NCBI GenBank assembly: GCA_016722525.1
Contig: JADKJB010000034.1
Coordinates: 186,001-250,000 of the forward strand
Direction of reading: 5' to 3'
Length of the DNA stretch: 64,000 bases
Origin: Bacteroidota bacterium
GTDB lineage: Bacteria > Bacteroidota > Bacteroidia > AKYH767-A > OLB10
Position numbers and translations under genes: made by a program. The notes under the pieces were generated by a model. The model had not been told where the DNA came from. It saw nothing but the letters and a program-made list of their open reading frames with translations, and ran no database searches. Below are positions 50,705-63,930 of this stretch, one piece after another. How positions within the stretch are numbered: position 1 is the first letter of the stretch; every line of letters starts with the position of its first letter.

Positions 50705-53142
50705 TTAGGAGTTTAGCCCTTGTTTAAAAGCAATCAGATTGCTGGTTGTCGTGGTAAATAATATGATTGTAACTGTGCTCAATGGCATAATAACAGCAGC
50801 AAAAAGTGGAGATAGGTTGCCCTGAACCGCAAACCAGATGCCCACACAGTTATATAAAAAGGAAATTGCATAACTGATGTAAATAATTTTCATCGATGAT
50901 TGAGCGAATTTTAAAAACGCAGGCAAACGATCAAACTCTGATGCATCCAGAATACCATCACAGGCCGGTGAAAAATTATTGATGTTATCGGAAACCGCTA
51001 TGCCAACATTGCTTTGAATCAATGCTCCTGCATCATTCAAGCCATCTCCCAGCATCATTACATTTTTATCTTCTTGCTGTAATTGCTTGATAAAGGAAAG
51101 TTTGTCGGAGGGCGACTGGTTAAAATGCATGTTATCACTATTACCAAAGTAGTTGGTGAGATTTTGGCGTTCAGAATTATTATCCCCCGACAGTAAATGC
51201 ATTTCATGGTTTTGGCCGAGGTTATTGATGGTAGCTCCTAACCCTTCTCTGTAAATACTACTTACGGTATAATATCCGAAATATTCTTCATTGATCGAGA
51301 GATGAACTGTAGTTTTGTTTGATTCCTGTAAGTCAGATTTTTGAAATCCGTTTACAAACGAAGATGATCCTATTTTGATGATGTTTCCCTCAATAATTCC
51401 TTCAATTCCTTTACCGGCAATTTCCACGTAATTACTAATTTGAATCCTGGTGTTTTGATTCAGATATTTGGTTAATAGCCTGCTTAGCGGATGTGTGGAG
51501 TTAGAAGTTAACGAATGGATGTAAACTTTTTGTTTTTCATTGGGCATCTTACCAATGAATTCGATAGCCGCATCACCTGCTTTTGTTAAGGTTCCTGTTT
51601 TGTCGAACACAATCGTATTTATGTGCGACAGTTTTTCAATGACTCCGGTATTTTTTAAATAAAACTTTTTGTTGCCAAGAATGCGAATGCTGTTTCCCAA
51701 TGTAAAAGGGTAAGAGAGGGCCAGGGCACAAGGACAAGTGATGATAAGTACTGCGGTAAACGAATTTAATGCCTTAGGTAAATCGTTGTGAAAGAAATAC
51801 CAGCCACCTGCACCAACTGCTATTAAAATAACAACAATCGAAAATATTTTACTCACTCGATCCACAACTGAATTAATGTTTTTGTCACCCTGTTCACTTC
51901 CGTAGTTACTCTCGTTCCATAATTGAGTTAGTTTACTTTGTGAAACTTCATTAATCACCTCCAGTTCAATTGTTGGTCCCATCTGTTTCCCACCTGCATA
52001 AATGCGGTCGCCGCTTTTTTTAGGAATGGGTATATTCTCACCCGTTACAAAACTATAATCAATATTTGCTTCTCCTTTTATAATAATTGCATCAGCAGGA
52101 ATTAACTCCTCATTACGAATTATAATCCTATCACCACGTTTGACATCAGATACCGCCTTTGACAATTCTTTACCATTTTCAATCACTGTAATGGCTACAG
52201 GAAAATAGGATTTATAGTCACGTTCAAAGGATAAACGTTCATAGGTTTTGTTCTGAAATAGTCTTCCGGAAAGCATAAAGAAAATGAGTCCTGCAAAGGT
52301 ATCCATGTAACCCGATCCGGAGCCTGAAAGTATCTCAAACAAACTTCTTCCGTACATGATAACGATACCTAATGAAATAGGAAAATCCATGTTTAATCTT
52401 CCCTGCCTTAATCCGGCCACTGCCGACTTAAAAAATCGGTATCAGCATACAGCAAAACAGGTAATGACAATAAAATATTCAGATAGCCAAAAAGTTTTCG
52501 GAATTCAGAATCAACTAGTTCCTCTAAACCAAAATATTCAGGGAAACTTAACAGCATGATGTTGCCAAAGCAAAAGAAGGCAACTCCAAGTTTATAATAG
52601 ACGGTTTTATTGGATGAGTTTTGATTTTTTTTATCGAGGTTTTCCAGACTTATATGAGGTACGTAACCAATTCGGTCTAAGAGTTCTGCGATTTTTCGCA
52701 AACTTGTTTCATCCTCTTTAAAAACCAAACTTACTTCTCTTTTAAGGAAGTTAACAGTGGAGCGTTTTACACCGGTATCCAGTTTATACAAATGTTCCAG
52801 CAACCAGATGCAGGAACTGCAATGAATTTGTGGTATAAAAAGGGTAATGTTGGTGATGTTCCCATCGGTGAAGGAGATCAGTTTTTGTTTAACTTTCTCA
52901 TCTTCCAGAAAATCGTAACGGGTGCTGTGTTGCTTCTTTCGTGTCTGTGCTACCTGGTGTGGCATTCAGAGTATAATAGTTACAAAGGTTGTTCTCATCT
53001 AAAATCTCGAAAACGAGTTTACACCCTCACAACAAAATACCTTTTCATGAGCATGAATGGTATCCTCCCTGCAGGTATCACCGCAATGAAAACAACTCAG
53101 CAACTCCTTCTCCGGAGCCACCTTACTTCCTTGAACCTCCAT
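50705..53142 (-). CDS. ccoI: copper-translocating P-type ATPase CcoI (frameshifted)
   Basis: About 810 residues. The start ATG at 53142 (MEVQGSKVAPEKELLSC) follows a good AGGAG. The N-terminal zinc-ribbon-like part has CFHCGDTC and FCCEGCKLVFEILDENN. An HMA domain has IHCSSCIWLLEHLY. The core has the membrane CPC motif (TCPCALALSYPF), phosphorylation site DKTGTLT and hinge GDGLNDAGAL. Three frame changes lie near 53017, 52935 and 52415, the last in a T run (restoring TDFFKSAVAGLRQG). It exports copper needed for cbb3 assembly. The first gene of the cbb3 region, it is separated from ccoS by 123 bases that hold a separate promoter. Confidence 0.92.
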
Positions 53143-53270
53143 CTCCTGGTAAATTGATGCGAGGCAAAAGTAAGACAGCTGGAGGTTTTAGAATATGATT
53201 TTTGTCAGGAATGGGGATTTGTTACTTTACATGCTACATTCTTCAATGTGACTTCAATGACCCTCACTAT

Positions 53271-53313
53271 CATCCTCGTCTGACGCGCTGGCCTGTGGTT
53301 TGGGACGAGGATG
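53271..53313. repeat. inverted repeat near radC remnant
   Basis: CATCCTCGTC (53271-53280) and GACGAGGATG (53304-53313) are perfect 10-base arms around a 23-base GC-rich loop. It lies between the ccoI start and the radC remnant. It could be a terminator or an end of the mobile element. The wording 'tcaatgaccct' just before it recurs at the right edge of the window. Confidence 0.5.
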
Positions 53314-53354
53314 CGAGAAACATCAGGCCTGAGGATTATTTATTTTCACTTTTA

Positions 53355-53786
53355 GATTATCATCTTTCAATTTTAAATTCGAGTCAAAGCGAAAAACTCC
53401 AACAGAATCAAGATTTCAAGTTCCGCCTCTGCTGCTGAATTACCAGAACTATTTGGTCAGATAATCTGGGAACTCAGAGAAGAATGGAATATCCTGCTTC
53501 TGAACAGGGCAAATCATGTTATTGGTTGGTTCAACGTATCCCTTGGAGCAGTTGCTTCAACCGTGATGGATCCTAAAGTAATTTTCTCGGTAGCCTTAAA
53601 GTGTAATGCCAGTGGAATTATCCTTTCTCATAATCACCCTAGTTGAAATCTAAATCCAAGTTCTGCAGATTTGGAACTTACAAAGAAGCTGAAAATGGTG
53701 GGCAGATTTTAGAGATTCAGATTCTGGATCACATAATTCTGACTATGGAATCCTACTTTTCATTTGCGGATGAAGGTATTTTGTAG
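53355..53786 (+). pseudogene. RadC-like JAB-domain protein of mobile-element type, inactivated
   Basis: Plus-strand pieces align in order to the RadC/DUF2466 fold: RIKISSSASAAEL, then EEWNILLLNRANHVIGWFNV, GAVASTVMDPKVIFSVALK, ASGIILSHNHPS, NLNPSSADLELTKKLK and, after a frameshift near 53700, ILDHIILTMESYFSFADEGI ending at 53786. The zinc-binding JAMM motif HNHPS-G-N is broken by TGA (53643-53645) in place of the glycine codon, and the N-terminus is also out of frame. In Bacteroidota such genes travel with integrative elements. No integrase or relaxase is seen here, so this is an isolated remnant. Confidence 0.8.
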
Positions 53787-54285
53787 TGTATAAATTTATA
53801 CTTGCGTTTGGAATAAAGTAACTAATATTTTCAATAAACAAGTCAAGTGGGTTACATTTAATGTCTTTGGGGTTTTAAATAATTCAATGTTTGTAAGTTT
53901 GAAAAATATTTTTACATTTAATATTCTGGGTAAATTTTATTAATACATTTGTCATAATAAAATTAGTAATTTAATTGCCCAGATATAATTATTAAATTAG
54001 TAAATTGTGTTTTTTGAGAATAAACTGAATATTAACAGTCAATTAAGGTTTAACATATTTATTTATTTTTAGTTCTTTAAATTCAATACCGTCTACTTAA
54101 AGTTATTGAATTAGTTAAGTGCAGGATTTCATACTTTGAAAGTGCAAATTAAATTTGTCTTAGCGGAGCTATGGCTAATTGTTAATCAGAAAATTTATTT
54201 TTCTAAATGCATTACTGTAAAGTACTACGTTAATAGCCTATATTAGAATTTATACCAATGTTTAACAATGTAAAAACTTAAACAA
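53787..54285. other. AT-rich intergenic region
   Basis: About 500 bases of very AT-rich sequence with no supported gene. A TAAGTTTG at 53894-53901 matches the -7 consensus but is 385 bases from the next start and has a TTG 24 bases upstream, so promoter use is uncertain. It separates the radC remnant from the secreted-protein series. Confidence 0.5.
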
Positions 54286-54655
54286 ATGAAAAAGATCAGC
54301 ATTTTATTGTCGATAAATTTTATTTTGCCATTGTATTTTATATCATCTTCTCAGTTTTTATTCAGCACAAAAGAAAATTATTCTGAAATGATGATTTATA
54401 AACGCGAAATATTTTCAAATTTCAAAAAAGATGAAGTAATTAATAATGGTTCATCAATAACTCAAGAGAACGAAGATGTAAATGATTTAGAAATTTATGG
54501 TTCAATTGCTTCTGAAGGGACACATGAAATTAAATATATCCGAAAACTCAACATCCAGTGAAGACAGTTCAGAAGAAAGCTATTCACTCTTGGAACTTGT
54601 AAGCATTCGTGAGAATAATAAGACAACAAATGATTTTAATTTAAAATTCTTATGA
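54286..54655 (+). CDS. small secreted protein, unknown (frameshifted)
   Basis: About 123 residues. Signal peptide 1-24 (ISILLSINFILPLYFISSS). The mature part is polar and acidic. The frame changes near 54535. The second frame (NISENSTSSEDSSEESYSLL to NDFNLKFL) is Ser/Glu-rich and ends 1 base before the next start codon, supporting the join. No family recognised. Likely the first gene of the secreted operon. Confidence 0.55.
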
Positions 54656-54656
54656 T

Positions 54657-54857
54657 ATGAAAGATACTAAATTACTTTGGGATTTGTTGGATAAAATAAA
54701 GAGAAATCATTTGGATTTTGAACACGATTCTGATTTCATTAATTTATGCGTAAGAGTGAGTAAGGAATTGGAATATTTAGCTTTAAATTCCACACTTGCC
54801 AAACAAAGAGTAGAAAATTTTAAAAAAGAAAGTCAAACCATTAATTTAACACAATAG
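54657..54857 (+). CDS. small helical protein, unknown
   Basis: 66 residues, charged and helical (LLWDLLDKIKRNHLDFEHDS, LAKQRVENFKKESQTINLTQ), with no signal peptide or membrane segment. It lies 1 base after the previous gene and 4 bases before the giant secreted gene, so it is probably translated as part of the same unit. Function unknown; it may be a chaperone-like or regulatory partner, but nothing in the sequence shows this. Confidence 0.5.
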   Translation: MKDTKLLWDLLDKIKRNHLDFEHDSDFINLCVRVSKELEYLALNSTLAKQRVENFKKESQTINLTQ

Positions 54858-54861
54858 TCAC

Positions 54862-57800
54862 ATGAAAGAACAACTACAAACTGGGTTTATTGCTGTTATT
54901 GTCTTTGCGGCTTTATTTAGTTCAGAAGAACTAAAAGCACAAACACCAATTGGATTGACACCTCCAGACACCGTTGGTGCCTGCATGGACAATTTGTATA
55001 GAATCATTGTTAATACAATGGGACTTTCTGCAGATACAATACGAATAAGTGGATCATTATCAGCCGTTGGAACCTCATCATATTCAACTGAAGGTATTGA
55101 TTTTCGAATTGACCTCAACAACCCGCCTAGTTTTGCTACTACACTAATGGAAGGTGATAGTCTTGTTTTTTTAATTCCATCTAATAAATTAGATACATTA
55201 TTTTATCACGCTTACATTGATTGCCATATCTTACCAAATGATACTACTTCAGGCTCTAATATTGATTTTGACCAAACATTTTTGTCTAATAGCGGAGTAA
55301 ACATTAACGGTACTGGAAATACACACTTCCTTCAATATTAATTACCCTTTCATCAATGAATTGAATTCTAATTTAAATTTTACAGCCTACTATTTAACGG
55401 ATTCTGTATTTACATTTATTTATAAAAATACGGGATCCATTGATGCCCATATGCGGTTCTCTTTTCAATATGACACCAGCGAATACTGTCATCAAATCAG
55501 TACCGATACATTGATATTTCAAAACGGAGTATTTGGAAACCCTATAGGTTACCCAACAGTAGTATTATTCTTCAACCCGGAGATTCTTTAATTATAAAGC
55601 AACTAGTAAGATTAGACACCTGCATTGATTCGTGTTCCAAAGACACAGCAATATTTAAATGGATTTGCGATTACCCAAGTATTGTATCTAATAATTTTGC
55701 AGTTCATGTCAGGACGATTATCTACACATTTATGATGTGAATAAAGATAATGATCCTAAAATAGATGTATTGAGAGTAACTCCTACTGATGCTATTTACG
55801 ATTTTACTTGTATGAATGATTCTATAGGTACACTCTGGAGCTATAAAATTATTAATACCGGAAAAGAAGCTATTGATTCGCTAAAGTTCACGTTAATTCA
55901 AAGCAACAACAAGATCAATGCCATTAATCCTAATAATCTGCGATTTTTATCTCTAATACCTATCAGTTCCATTCAAATTTCTAAGAATGGTTTAATTTCC
56001 GGTGTAGATACGGTAACCATTCAACGATTATACTCGCTTTGCACCGACATTGTGCCGGATGCTTTGCATAGAATGGATGTGTCATTAACAGATTTTTTAA
56101 AAACGGACACTTTGTATATCAGCTTCAGAACTGTTCGCTGTAGTAGTGGTGATACTGCACTTTTTAATGTGAACAAGAATTATAATCAATGGAGTTTTGA
56201 TAGTTTGGAAGTTTTTTCACCTTGCGGTGTCAACAATTTGGTTACTACAACTACCGGATTAATGACGGGGACCACTTTATCAGTGGGCAAGCTATTGGTT
56301 TAAATTATGATGTTAATTTGAAACTAGATTTTATGCCTACCGTTAGTGATTTATCATATACAGATAGTACAGGCGGAGAGACGGCTCAATTTTCTATAGA
56401 TCTTAATTCCTTGTTAAGTACCAAGCCTCACGTTTATCAATTGTTAGGCTGTAACCAGCCCAATGCAGATTGTGATACATTGATGGGTTGGTTACGCGCA
56501 AAAGTGATTGCCAAAACCAATTTGATTGTAGAGAATCCGACTTCACAATCTTTCATAAGAAAAATAAATCCAAATACTAATGATACTGTTTTTAAATTCG
56601 CCAACTGGTGGCACAGTACATTCGATACTACAAGTTGTACGGATCGAGAGTATTATTACTACTTTAATTTGGCTGATAGCGCCATGCGAAACTATTTAGA
56701 TAGTGGTCAATTTGTTTTTAATTTAACTGCTTGTTGTAGCTCCGATGATTCCCTACTCCATACTTTGTAGAATTTCATTTAATGGCAAAGCCCGATGCCA
56801 ATTGTTTTAATGCTATTATTCCATTACGTCACGATACCGCTTTGGTAATTACCAACCCCAAGCAAAAGTGGCTAGCACTGAGTGTTGAGGACAACGATAT
56901 CGCTATACATTGTCCGGGTTGCAGGGCACCTGGTATTATTGTGGATTATTATAAAATGAATAGAAAATCCTTAGGGCTTCAGGATTCTGATAACGATGGA
57001 AGGGCGGATAGTATCTCTGCTGTTATTGATACAGGAAGTACATGGTATCACACCAACAAGAACAAGATTAGACGCGATTTCAGTTCTTACAATGATCTCA
57101 TCGAAGATTTCCTTATTGCCCATCTCCAACCCGGTGATCCAAGTGATAGTGGTTACAGTTATGCACAAATGCAAGATACACTTTTAAATTTACGTTTTAA
57201 TGCTTTACAACTTAGCAGAAAAATTCCACACGGGCTTCAAACTATGAACCTAATTCCAGATACGCTTTTATTTTACATTGATAGTCCGGATGACAGTATT
57301 GGAGGCTGTTACGAATGTGATGATTTTGCAATGAATGCTAATGATTTTACTACTCAATTAAAATTGACCGTAACGGGAAGTGATATCTTTACTCATTTTC
57401 TGGATACTATTATTAACAACAACGAGTATCTTTTCAGGTTTGTAGATACTTTAGGAGGTAATTTACACAACAGTGCTTTTATAGATCCTGTTTTTCCAAC
57501 TAATACTTTTGATGGCTTTTATGAAGGTCAGTTTTACCGGATGAAAGTCATTTACAGGGCATGTGGTAATTTTATGGGAGACAATAATGATATTGATACC
57601 CATGTGAAAGAGTCCAAAATCAGGAATATTATGTGGGTCAGTGGTAAAGTGCAAACCACATCTGCCATTCCTCAGATGTTGAACGATACTATGGCTCTCT
57701 ATGATAGTCTCATCAGTATTTTGCCATCTGACACCTTGCTAGGCTATAACTTAATGGATACGTCATACGTTAACAATTACCTTTTTACTGCGAAACCTAC

Positions 57801-60800
57801 GGATCTATTCATTATTTTGTATCTTCGGATGCCTCAAATGAATCCACAGTGACCAATGATCCAGGTTGTGAAAAATCCATGACAGCAGTTCTTCTTACAA
57901 AATTAGCGGGTGGTAAAAACATGTTTGATGCATACCCATATGAATATCGCCCACCTTTGGGAGCAGATTCCATTTTGTTCAAGTTCACCAGGGTATTATA
58001 TTTCAAAAGCTAGTATTAAGAACCAAATTCCTTATACTAACGGGAATGCCAATTCTGATACCATTGATATTCCATTGACAGACACAACAGGAACAGTTGT
58101 GTTTAGATTGGATGATTTTCCTGCATTACAATGCATAACTCAGGTAGACACCCTTCAAATACCGTACAGACTTTTGGGCAGGTGATCAGTTAAACAACCG
58201 TTTTATAGAAATGAAATTACTTCCAATCAACTGTAATTTAGGTGTAAGTGGATGTTCCCGATACAACCATTCTGATGGGACTAGACCAACAAACAATAGC
58301 ATGCTTAATACCAAGTGGATGCAGTTTTTCTGACACGTTGCGATTGAAACAGGGTTCTGATGGATATCAGGATTTGTTTATCAATCCAGACCTTTCTATT
58401 ACCTCTACTGCATCTCTTCAGTTGGCACAAGAAGACACGGTATGTTGAATTTTACATTCACAAATAATTCTGATGACTCTCAGGCTGATCATGTATTTAT
58501 TTCTATAATTCCCGATAGTATAAATAGTTATTTAAACGGTTGGCATTTTTATCCACAAGGATCAACAGTGCCTCTTTTTTTAACAGATACCATTATTCCC
58601 ATAACAACTGCATTGGGTACGAATTCCAACATTAATGGCAATTTATGTGCTGTGGTGGTGCAGTGTGAACCTACTGATACAATTCCCTTCACCATCCATT
58701 ACGGATGGAATTGTGGTGGCTATCCGACTTCTCCATATGATAGTACATTGGTGTGTGGTTATGACTCCTTAACCCTTGAAATTGCACAATTGGATGCAGA
58801 TTTGGGATCAATCAATGGCAAAACTTTTGAATCACCATATTATTTATGCGACACCATCCCACTCATTACTTGCTTCCAAAACAGTGGATATGGATACCTG
58901 TACCCATATCAGGTTAATTTAACCAATGTTCACGCAGGTCTTCCGGTGGTTGGAGGATATGTTCAAAGTTCTACTGATACAGCTCATCTTATACATGTGT
59001 CCGGTGACACTTTGTTTAGCATTTCGGATTCTGCATTGAACGTCTTGTATCCGTCAACTGGAGGCTTCAATTATGATGATGGTGATTTTTGTGTGGTATT
59101 AAATATTTTAATCGAATGCCCCTTTGCCGGGGACTCAATACTTCCTAATATAGAATTATTCACGACTACTTTTTGCAATGAACCTAAAATCACTCCGGTA
59201 GATTATACCCAACATCCTAACTTTGTAATGAGTGATACACTTATTGTGACGCCTGCTTTATATCGAAAAATTCGCCATTGATACAGTTGCTTTACACAGG
59301 AACTCCGTTTACTTTTTACGTGGGTGCTTGTAACTTAAGTGCAGATACCAATATTGTTAATATTACGGATTTAGTTCCTCTGGTTTATCCTACAGTTCTA
59401 TTAATTTTATAGATACCCCTCAAGCGATGGAATGCATCACTTACCCTATCACAGGCACTTTTAGTGCAGCAGACATTTGTCCAAATGCCCCAATACAGCA
59501 CCACTTATTCATGCTGGAGATATGATTTCTGATAGCTGGTGTGTTCCTGCGATTTCCACCACTGACCTGTGCATCTTAGAGGCTGATACTATGGACTGGA
59601 GTGCTTTTAGTTCATCACTACCAAAACATTCACGCAATCAATTTACATTGATAGCCTCATAGTTAACGATACACTGAATTTTAAATACCACTGTAGTCAT
59701 GGGGGTGGAAGTCTGTTACTGTAGTGGATAGTGGTTATTTACATATTGCCAATACATTAGTTGAAGCGCGATACGATGTGGAGAGGAATTACAGCAAATT
59801 TGAAGAGTAGAGTGATGATTTCGGAACAATCCACTGTAAGAGATGCAAATGTTGCTGTATTAGCCAAAAACAAATCCGTTATTACCATAATTGAGTCAAA
59901 ACTGCTTGATAATGCCAGAAATGTAGTTATTCCAACTACATCTGGGAAACTACAATGGATGTAAATTTAACCATGTACACGACACCATTGCAATGGTAAG
60001 TGCTACTTTTAAACCCTCTTACCCAGGACAGCCCGCCCACGCCTTTAGACCTTTGTCAGGGGTAGAGGCGCACCATTGGGTGGGAACAATTGGGAAAAGC
60101 AGCAAACATAAGAATGTTTTTATGAATTTAATTGCAGGGGTAAGTGCAGAGCGTAGTCTTGTCAGGCTTGAGAATAATCATTTCATAGACATGCACAAAG
60201 ACACCACGGAGGTATTCAATACCTCGCTACACGCAACAGGAGTGCTAGTACAATCCACGAATACTCAAACACCTTCTTCGCCACTATAACTTCGGATAAT
60301 TATTTTTACAATTGTTTCTACGGAACTTATACCAATAGGTGCGCTACTGATATTCAAGGAGTGCATATGGATACTGTACAAAATGGCATCCATATTCGAA
60401 ATGGAGTAAATACCTATAGTCTTGTAGATTCTTGCACCATCAATGCAGTAAGTATTGGAGTAGATCTACTTATTAATGCTGGAGCTACAGAATAGAACCA
60501 GAAACGTCATTTCTGCTATTAAAAATGGTAGCAACACGGCAGGAATTTTCATGGAAGAAAACTCTAAAAATAATGCACACTATTTTATCGCAGAAAACAC
60601 CATCACAATAACGGGTGCCAGAGATGGTATCAAATCGATGTACGTGTTTAATCCAGTAATTGAATAATATCATTGATCAAATAGCCCCACCCTCTAGTCC
60701 AAATTCAAATAGAGGAATTCACTTAAGCGCAAGTGACAGTGCGGTGGTCAGTTGCAACATAATTAATAGTACCTACAATACTGGCAGTGCTCATTCTTAT

Positions 60801-62242
60801 GGAATCCGTGTGGAAACTTCTACTTATTGTACCGTAGGCTGTAATGAGGTTTACGATCAATACAATGGATTTTATTGGGGTGGAACTTGCAGCAATTCGT
60901 CCTTTTATGGAAACGAGATGAATGACCATTATGTTGGATTACATTTGAACCAATATGCAGTAATTGGTCAACAGCCTGATAGTGGAATCGCTCCTTATCA
61001 TGGAAACTCGTGGCTTGATACTACACACTACCTAAGTGGATATGGTGCAGTAAATTTAAATGATGCAACTTTAGCAAGTTTACAAGCTTCACTTTTCACT
61101 ACGAACCAAGGCACGGCCGCCCACAATCCTAAAAGACCTTTAAATCCAGGATCGGGACCGTTCAATGGCGTGGATAATGGGCAATGGTTTGATGAGCAGT
61201 TAAGTGGAATTTATATCCTGCGGTGATTCGAACATTTGCGAATCTTTCACTTTTCATGACGGTGATGAAGAAATGAGAATGTTGATTGCTTGGGACAGTA
61301 CACTGACCTAGTGGTTTTATTCCTGAATCAAAAATGATAGCCAAACAACAACTTTATGATGAATTAATAAATGATCCAATACTGGTTGCCTCAGATACAG
61401 TATATCAAAATTTTGTAGATGATAAACAATTCACGTCGATCGGATACTTACAGGAGGGTTCTGCAGGATTTAAGAATTCAACTGTCATAGATGGGTTCTT
61501 ATATTCGTCTATAAAGACAGCCGATAGCTTGTGTAAGGATCTTGTCAGCGAGATTGTTCTCTTGGACAGTCTTTTGGTCGACAATTCATCCATAATTCTT
61601 TTAGAACAGCGAAATGATTTGATCGATGACTTAAATTTTTATCATCAAACTTTACAAAATTTAATCAATCAAAATCACATTGATTCTTATTATATTAGAA
61701 GCGGAAAGCAATAATAATTTAGTGGTTCCTACTGAACTTCCGGATGAAATGAAAAATTCATTAATTCCATCCAAATCGAATTCATTCAGGAAGGTTTATC
61801 TGGAATCACATCTTGGTACTCCCAAATTTTAGATATAGCACAACAATGTCCATTTGCAGGTGGAACATCGGTTTACAGGGCACGAATGTTTGTAAGAGAA
61901 ATGGGACATGTAATCGATTATGATGATGAGAGTATATGCCAACAAGCGGGATATTTCAGGAATTCACAGGCACCGATAACAGCAGATATGCCATTGGGTT
62001 TCAAACTAGTTCCGAATCCAGCCATTGATAGAGTTGAAGTAATTCTTAATGGCAAAATTGATGGGAATTTTTCCTTGTTAATCAATGATATGACTGGCCG
62101 GTCAGTGTTTCAATCAAATTTTGCTAATAAAGATGTAAGTTTTCATATTCCTACGCATTTTCTATCACCTGGTATTTATCAGGTCAGAATTGCCTACAAT
62201 AACAATTATACCGAAATTCAAAAGTTATCAATCGTGCGATGA
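54862..62242 (+). CDS. giant T9SS-secreted protein with beta-helix, many frameshifts
   Basis: I read about fifteen consecutive plus-strand fragments as one gene of about 2450 residues. It begins with a signal peptide (MKEQLQTGFIAVIVFAALF, ending LKA-Q). The first ~1600 residues are beta-rich, with frequent 'DTLxISxxxS' strands and many cysteines (e.g. VLTACCSS-like and CDTIPLITCF). From about 59700 to 61150 a right-handed parallel beta-helix is seen (TVRDANVAVLAKNKSVITI, AVVSCNIINSTYNTGSAHS). A helical section follows, and a T9SS type A sorting domain ends it (FKLVPNPAIDRVEVILNG to IQKLSIVR at 62242). Frame changes lie at roughly 55345, 55590, 55735, 56290, 56775, 57845, 58190, 58440, 59275, 59470, 59670, 59960, 60290, 60480, 60665, 61230 and 61700. 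It may be a decayed gene or a badly assembled one. Confidence 0.65.
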
Positions 62243-63724
62243 AACAAAAGGTACTATTTCTTTTCTTGTTTTTAGGCTCATTACAGTCAATGGGACAAGG
62301 CTACAATCATCAATGGTTGTTGGGTAGTTATAATTTCCCACAAGATCCAAAAGGAAGAATATTATTCGACGTAAATAGTCTCTCATTACTTAATGAAAAT
62401 CGCAAGATGCCTTTCAAGGGAACTCAGGCTAATATAAGTGATTCTAATGGCAACCTTCTGATGAGTAGTAATGGAATTTGGATCGCCAACTCTACGGGAG
62501 ACACAATGATGAATGGAAGCGGTTTAAATCCTGGCGGTTTATCAACTAGCTGGCCTTTGACTCCAACAGGTCATATAAATATGGTACTTCCCTTTCCAAA
62601 TGATTCAGCCAAAACATGCTTTTCACAAACACTGTGGGGACAAATTTTTCCTGACATCTCTGGATTTTATAACCAGTAATAGATATAATCAAGATAATGG
62701 TTTGGGAGAAGAAAAGAAAAAAATGATACCATTCTTGCTGATACTTTGTTGGGGTGTGGGTGCTTGTAAACATTCTAATGGGAGAGATTGGTGGGTGGTA
62801 GTTATGAGAGACCATAATCCAGAAATGTACACCTTTCTATTAACACCAACTGGAATTGACACAATGTTTATTCAATCTACTGGTTTTGTCGCTAACCGTT
62901 ATGGTAATGTTTCTCCATTAATATTTTCGCAAGATGGGACAAAATTAATTTATTGCACACCTATAGATCAAGGGCTTGGAGGGTCTAATGGAAATGGAAC
63001 AGTTTTATGGTTTGATTTTGATCGGTGTACAGGCCAAAATAAGTAACATGGTCAATCTTGAGGTTTCCCAAAGTTCCTATTTATATGGTTCAGCCTTTTC
63101 TCCTTCAGGTAAATACACCTGTGTGTAGTAGCAAGATTATATTTCAAATTGATACCGATAATTTTGGTCGTAGACACAGTGGCTATCTTACGACGGTTTT
63201 GTATCGCCTGACTCCAATTGTTGTGCAACCATTTTGGAACATGTACCTTGCAGCCAACGGGAAAATTTATGTTACAAGCGGAAGTAGTGTACATCACTTG
63301 CATGAGATAAATTATCCAGATAGTGCAGGCATTGCCAGTGATGTACAACAACACTCAATTTTTTTAGGTTATGCACAACTAAGAGCGGTCCCTAACCATC
63401 CAAATTATTATTTAGGATGTGATGCATGCCTGTGCTTGCTTAACAACTAGTTTGGAGGAATTGAAAACATGATTTTAAATTTTCCGCCTTCCTAACCCAT
63501 CCAATGGCGAATTCAAAATTTCGTATATATTACCTCAAAATGAAAAAGGAAGACTAGAAATATTTGATGTTAACGGAAGGCGGGTGTATGAAATGAATTT
63601 ACCGCCGTGGAGTACAATGCAGGAGGTTTCTTTGCCTTCATGGATTTCTTCGGGTGTTTATAATTGTGTAATAACGAGTGGGGGTGTGAAAATAAATAAA
63701 AAAATTGCGGTGATTAAAGATTGA
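62239..63724 (+). CDS. secreted T9SS protein (frameshifted)
   Basis: About 490 residues in four pieces. The start overlaps the end of the giant gene by 4 bases (ATGA). Signal peptide 1-18 (VLFLFLFLGSLQSMG-Q). The body (YNHQWLLGSYNFPQDPKGRI, then LLSSNGIWIANSTGD-type strands and a piece with DWWVVVMRDHNPEMYTFLLT) resembles WD40-like or gliding-motility-type propeller proteins of Bacteroidota. The C-terminal sorting domain is recovered in the frame after 63490: NPSNGEFKISYILPQNEKG to INKKIAVIKD, stop 63722-63724. Frame changes lie near 62650, 63045 and 63455-63490. Confidence 0.65.
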
Positions 63725-63726
63725 TT

Positions 63727-63930
63727 ATGATTTCGCATGCGAATCAACACCCCTACGAAGGAGGAATACCTGTGTATCGGGCTAGAGTAATTATTTCATT
63801 ACTGAACGACATCATTGGCTATGATGATGAGAGTGTGTGCGAATTGCATGGAATATTGAGGCATTCAAATCAACAATCGGGAGTTGAAAAGGAGAAGAGA
63901 ATAACCATACGTCCAAACCTGTCTTCTTGA
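63727..63930 (+). pseudogene. fragment duplicating the pre-sorting-domain segment of the giant gene
   Basis: About 68 residues containing EGGIPVYRARVIISLLNDII and YDDESVCELHG. This is clearly related to AGGTSVYRARMFVREMGHVI and YDDESICQQAG just before the sorting domain of the giant protein (61855-61950). It has no signal peptide and no sorting domain and begins right after the stop of the preceding gene, so it looks like a leftover of a duplicated 3' end. The last 70 bases of the window show no feature beyond a repeat of 'caatgaccc'. Confidence 0.55.
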
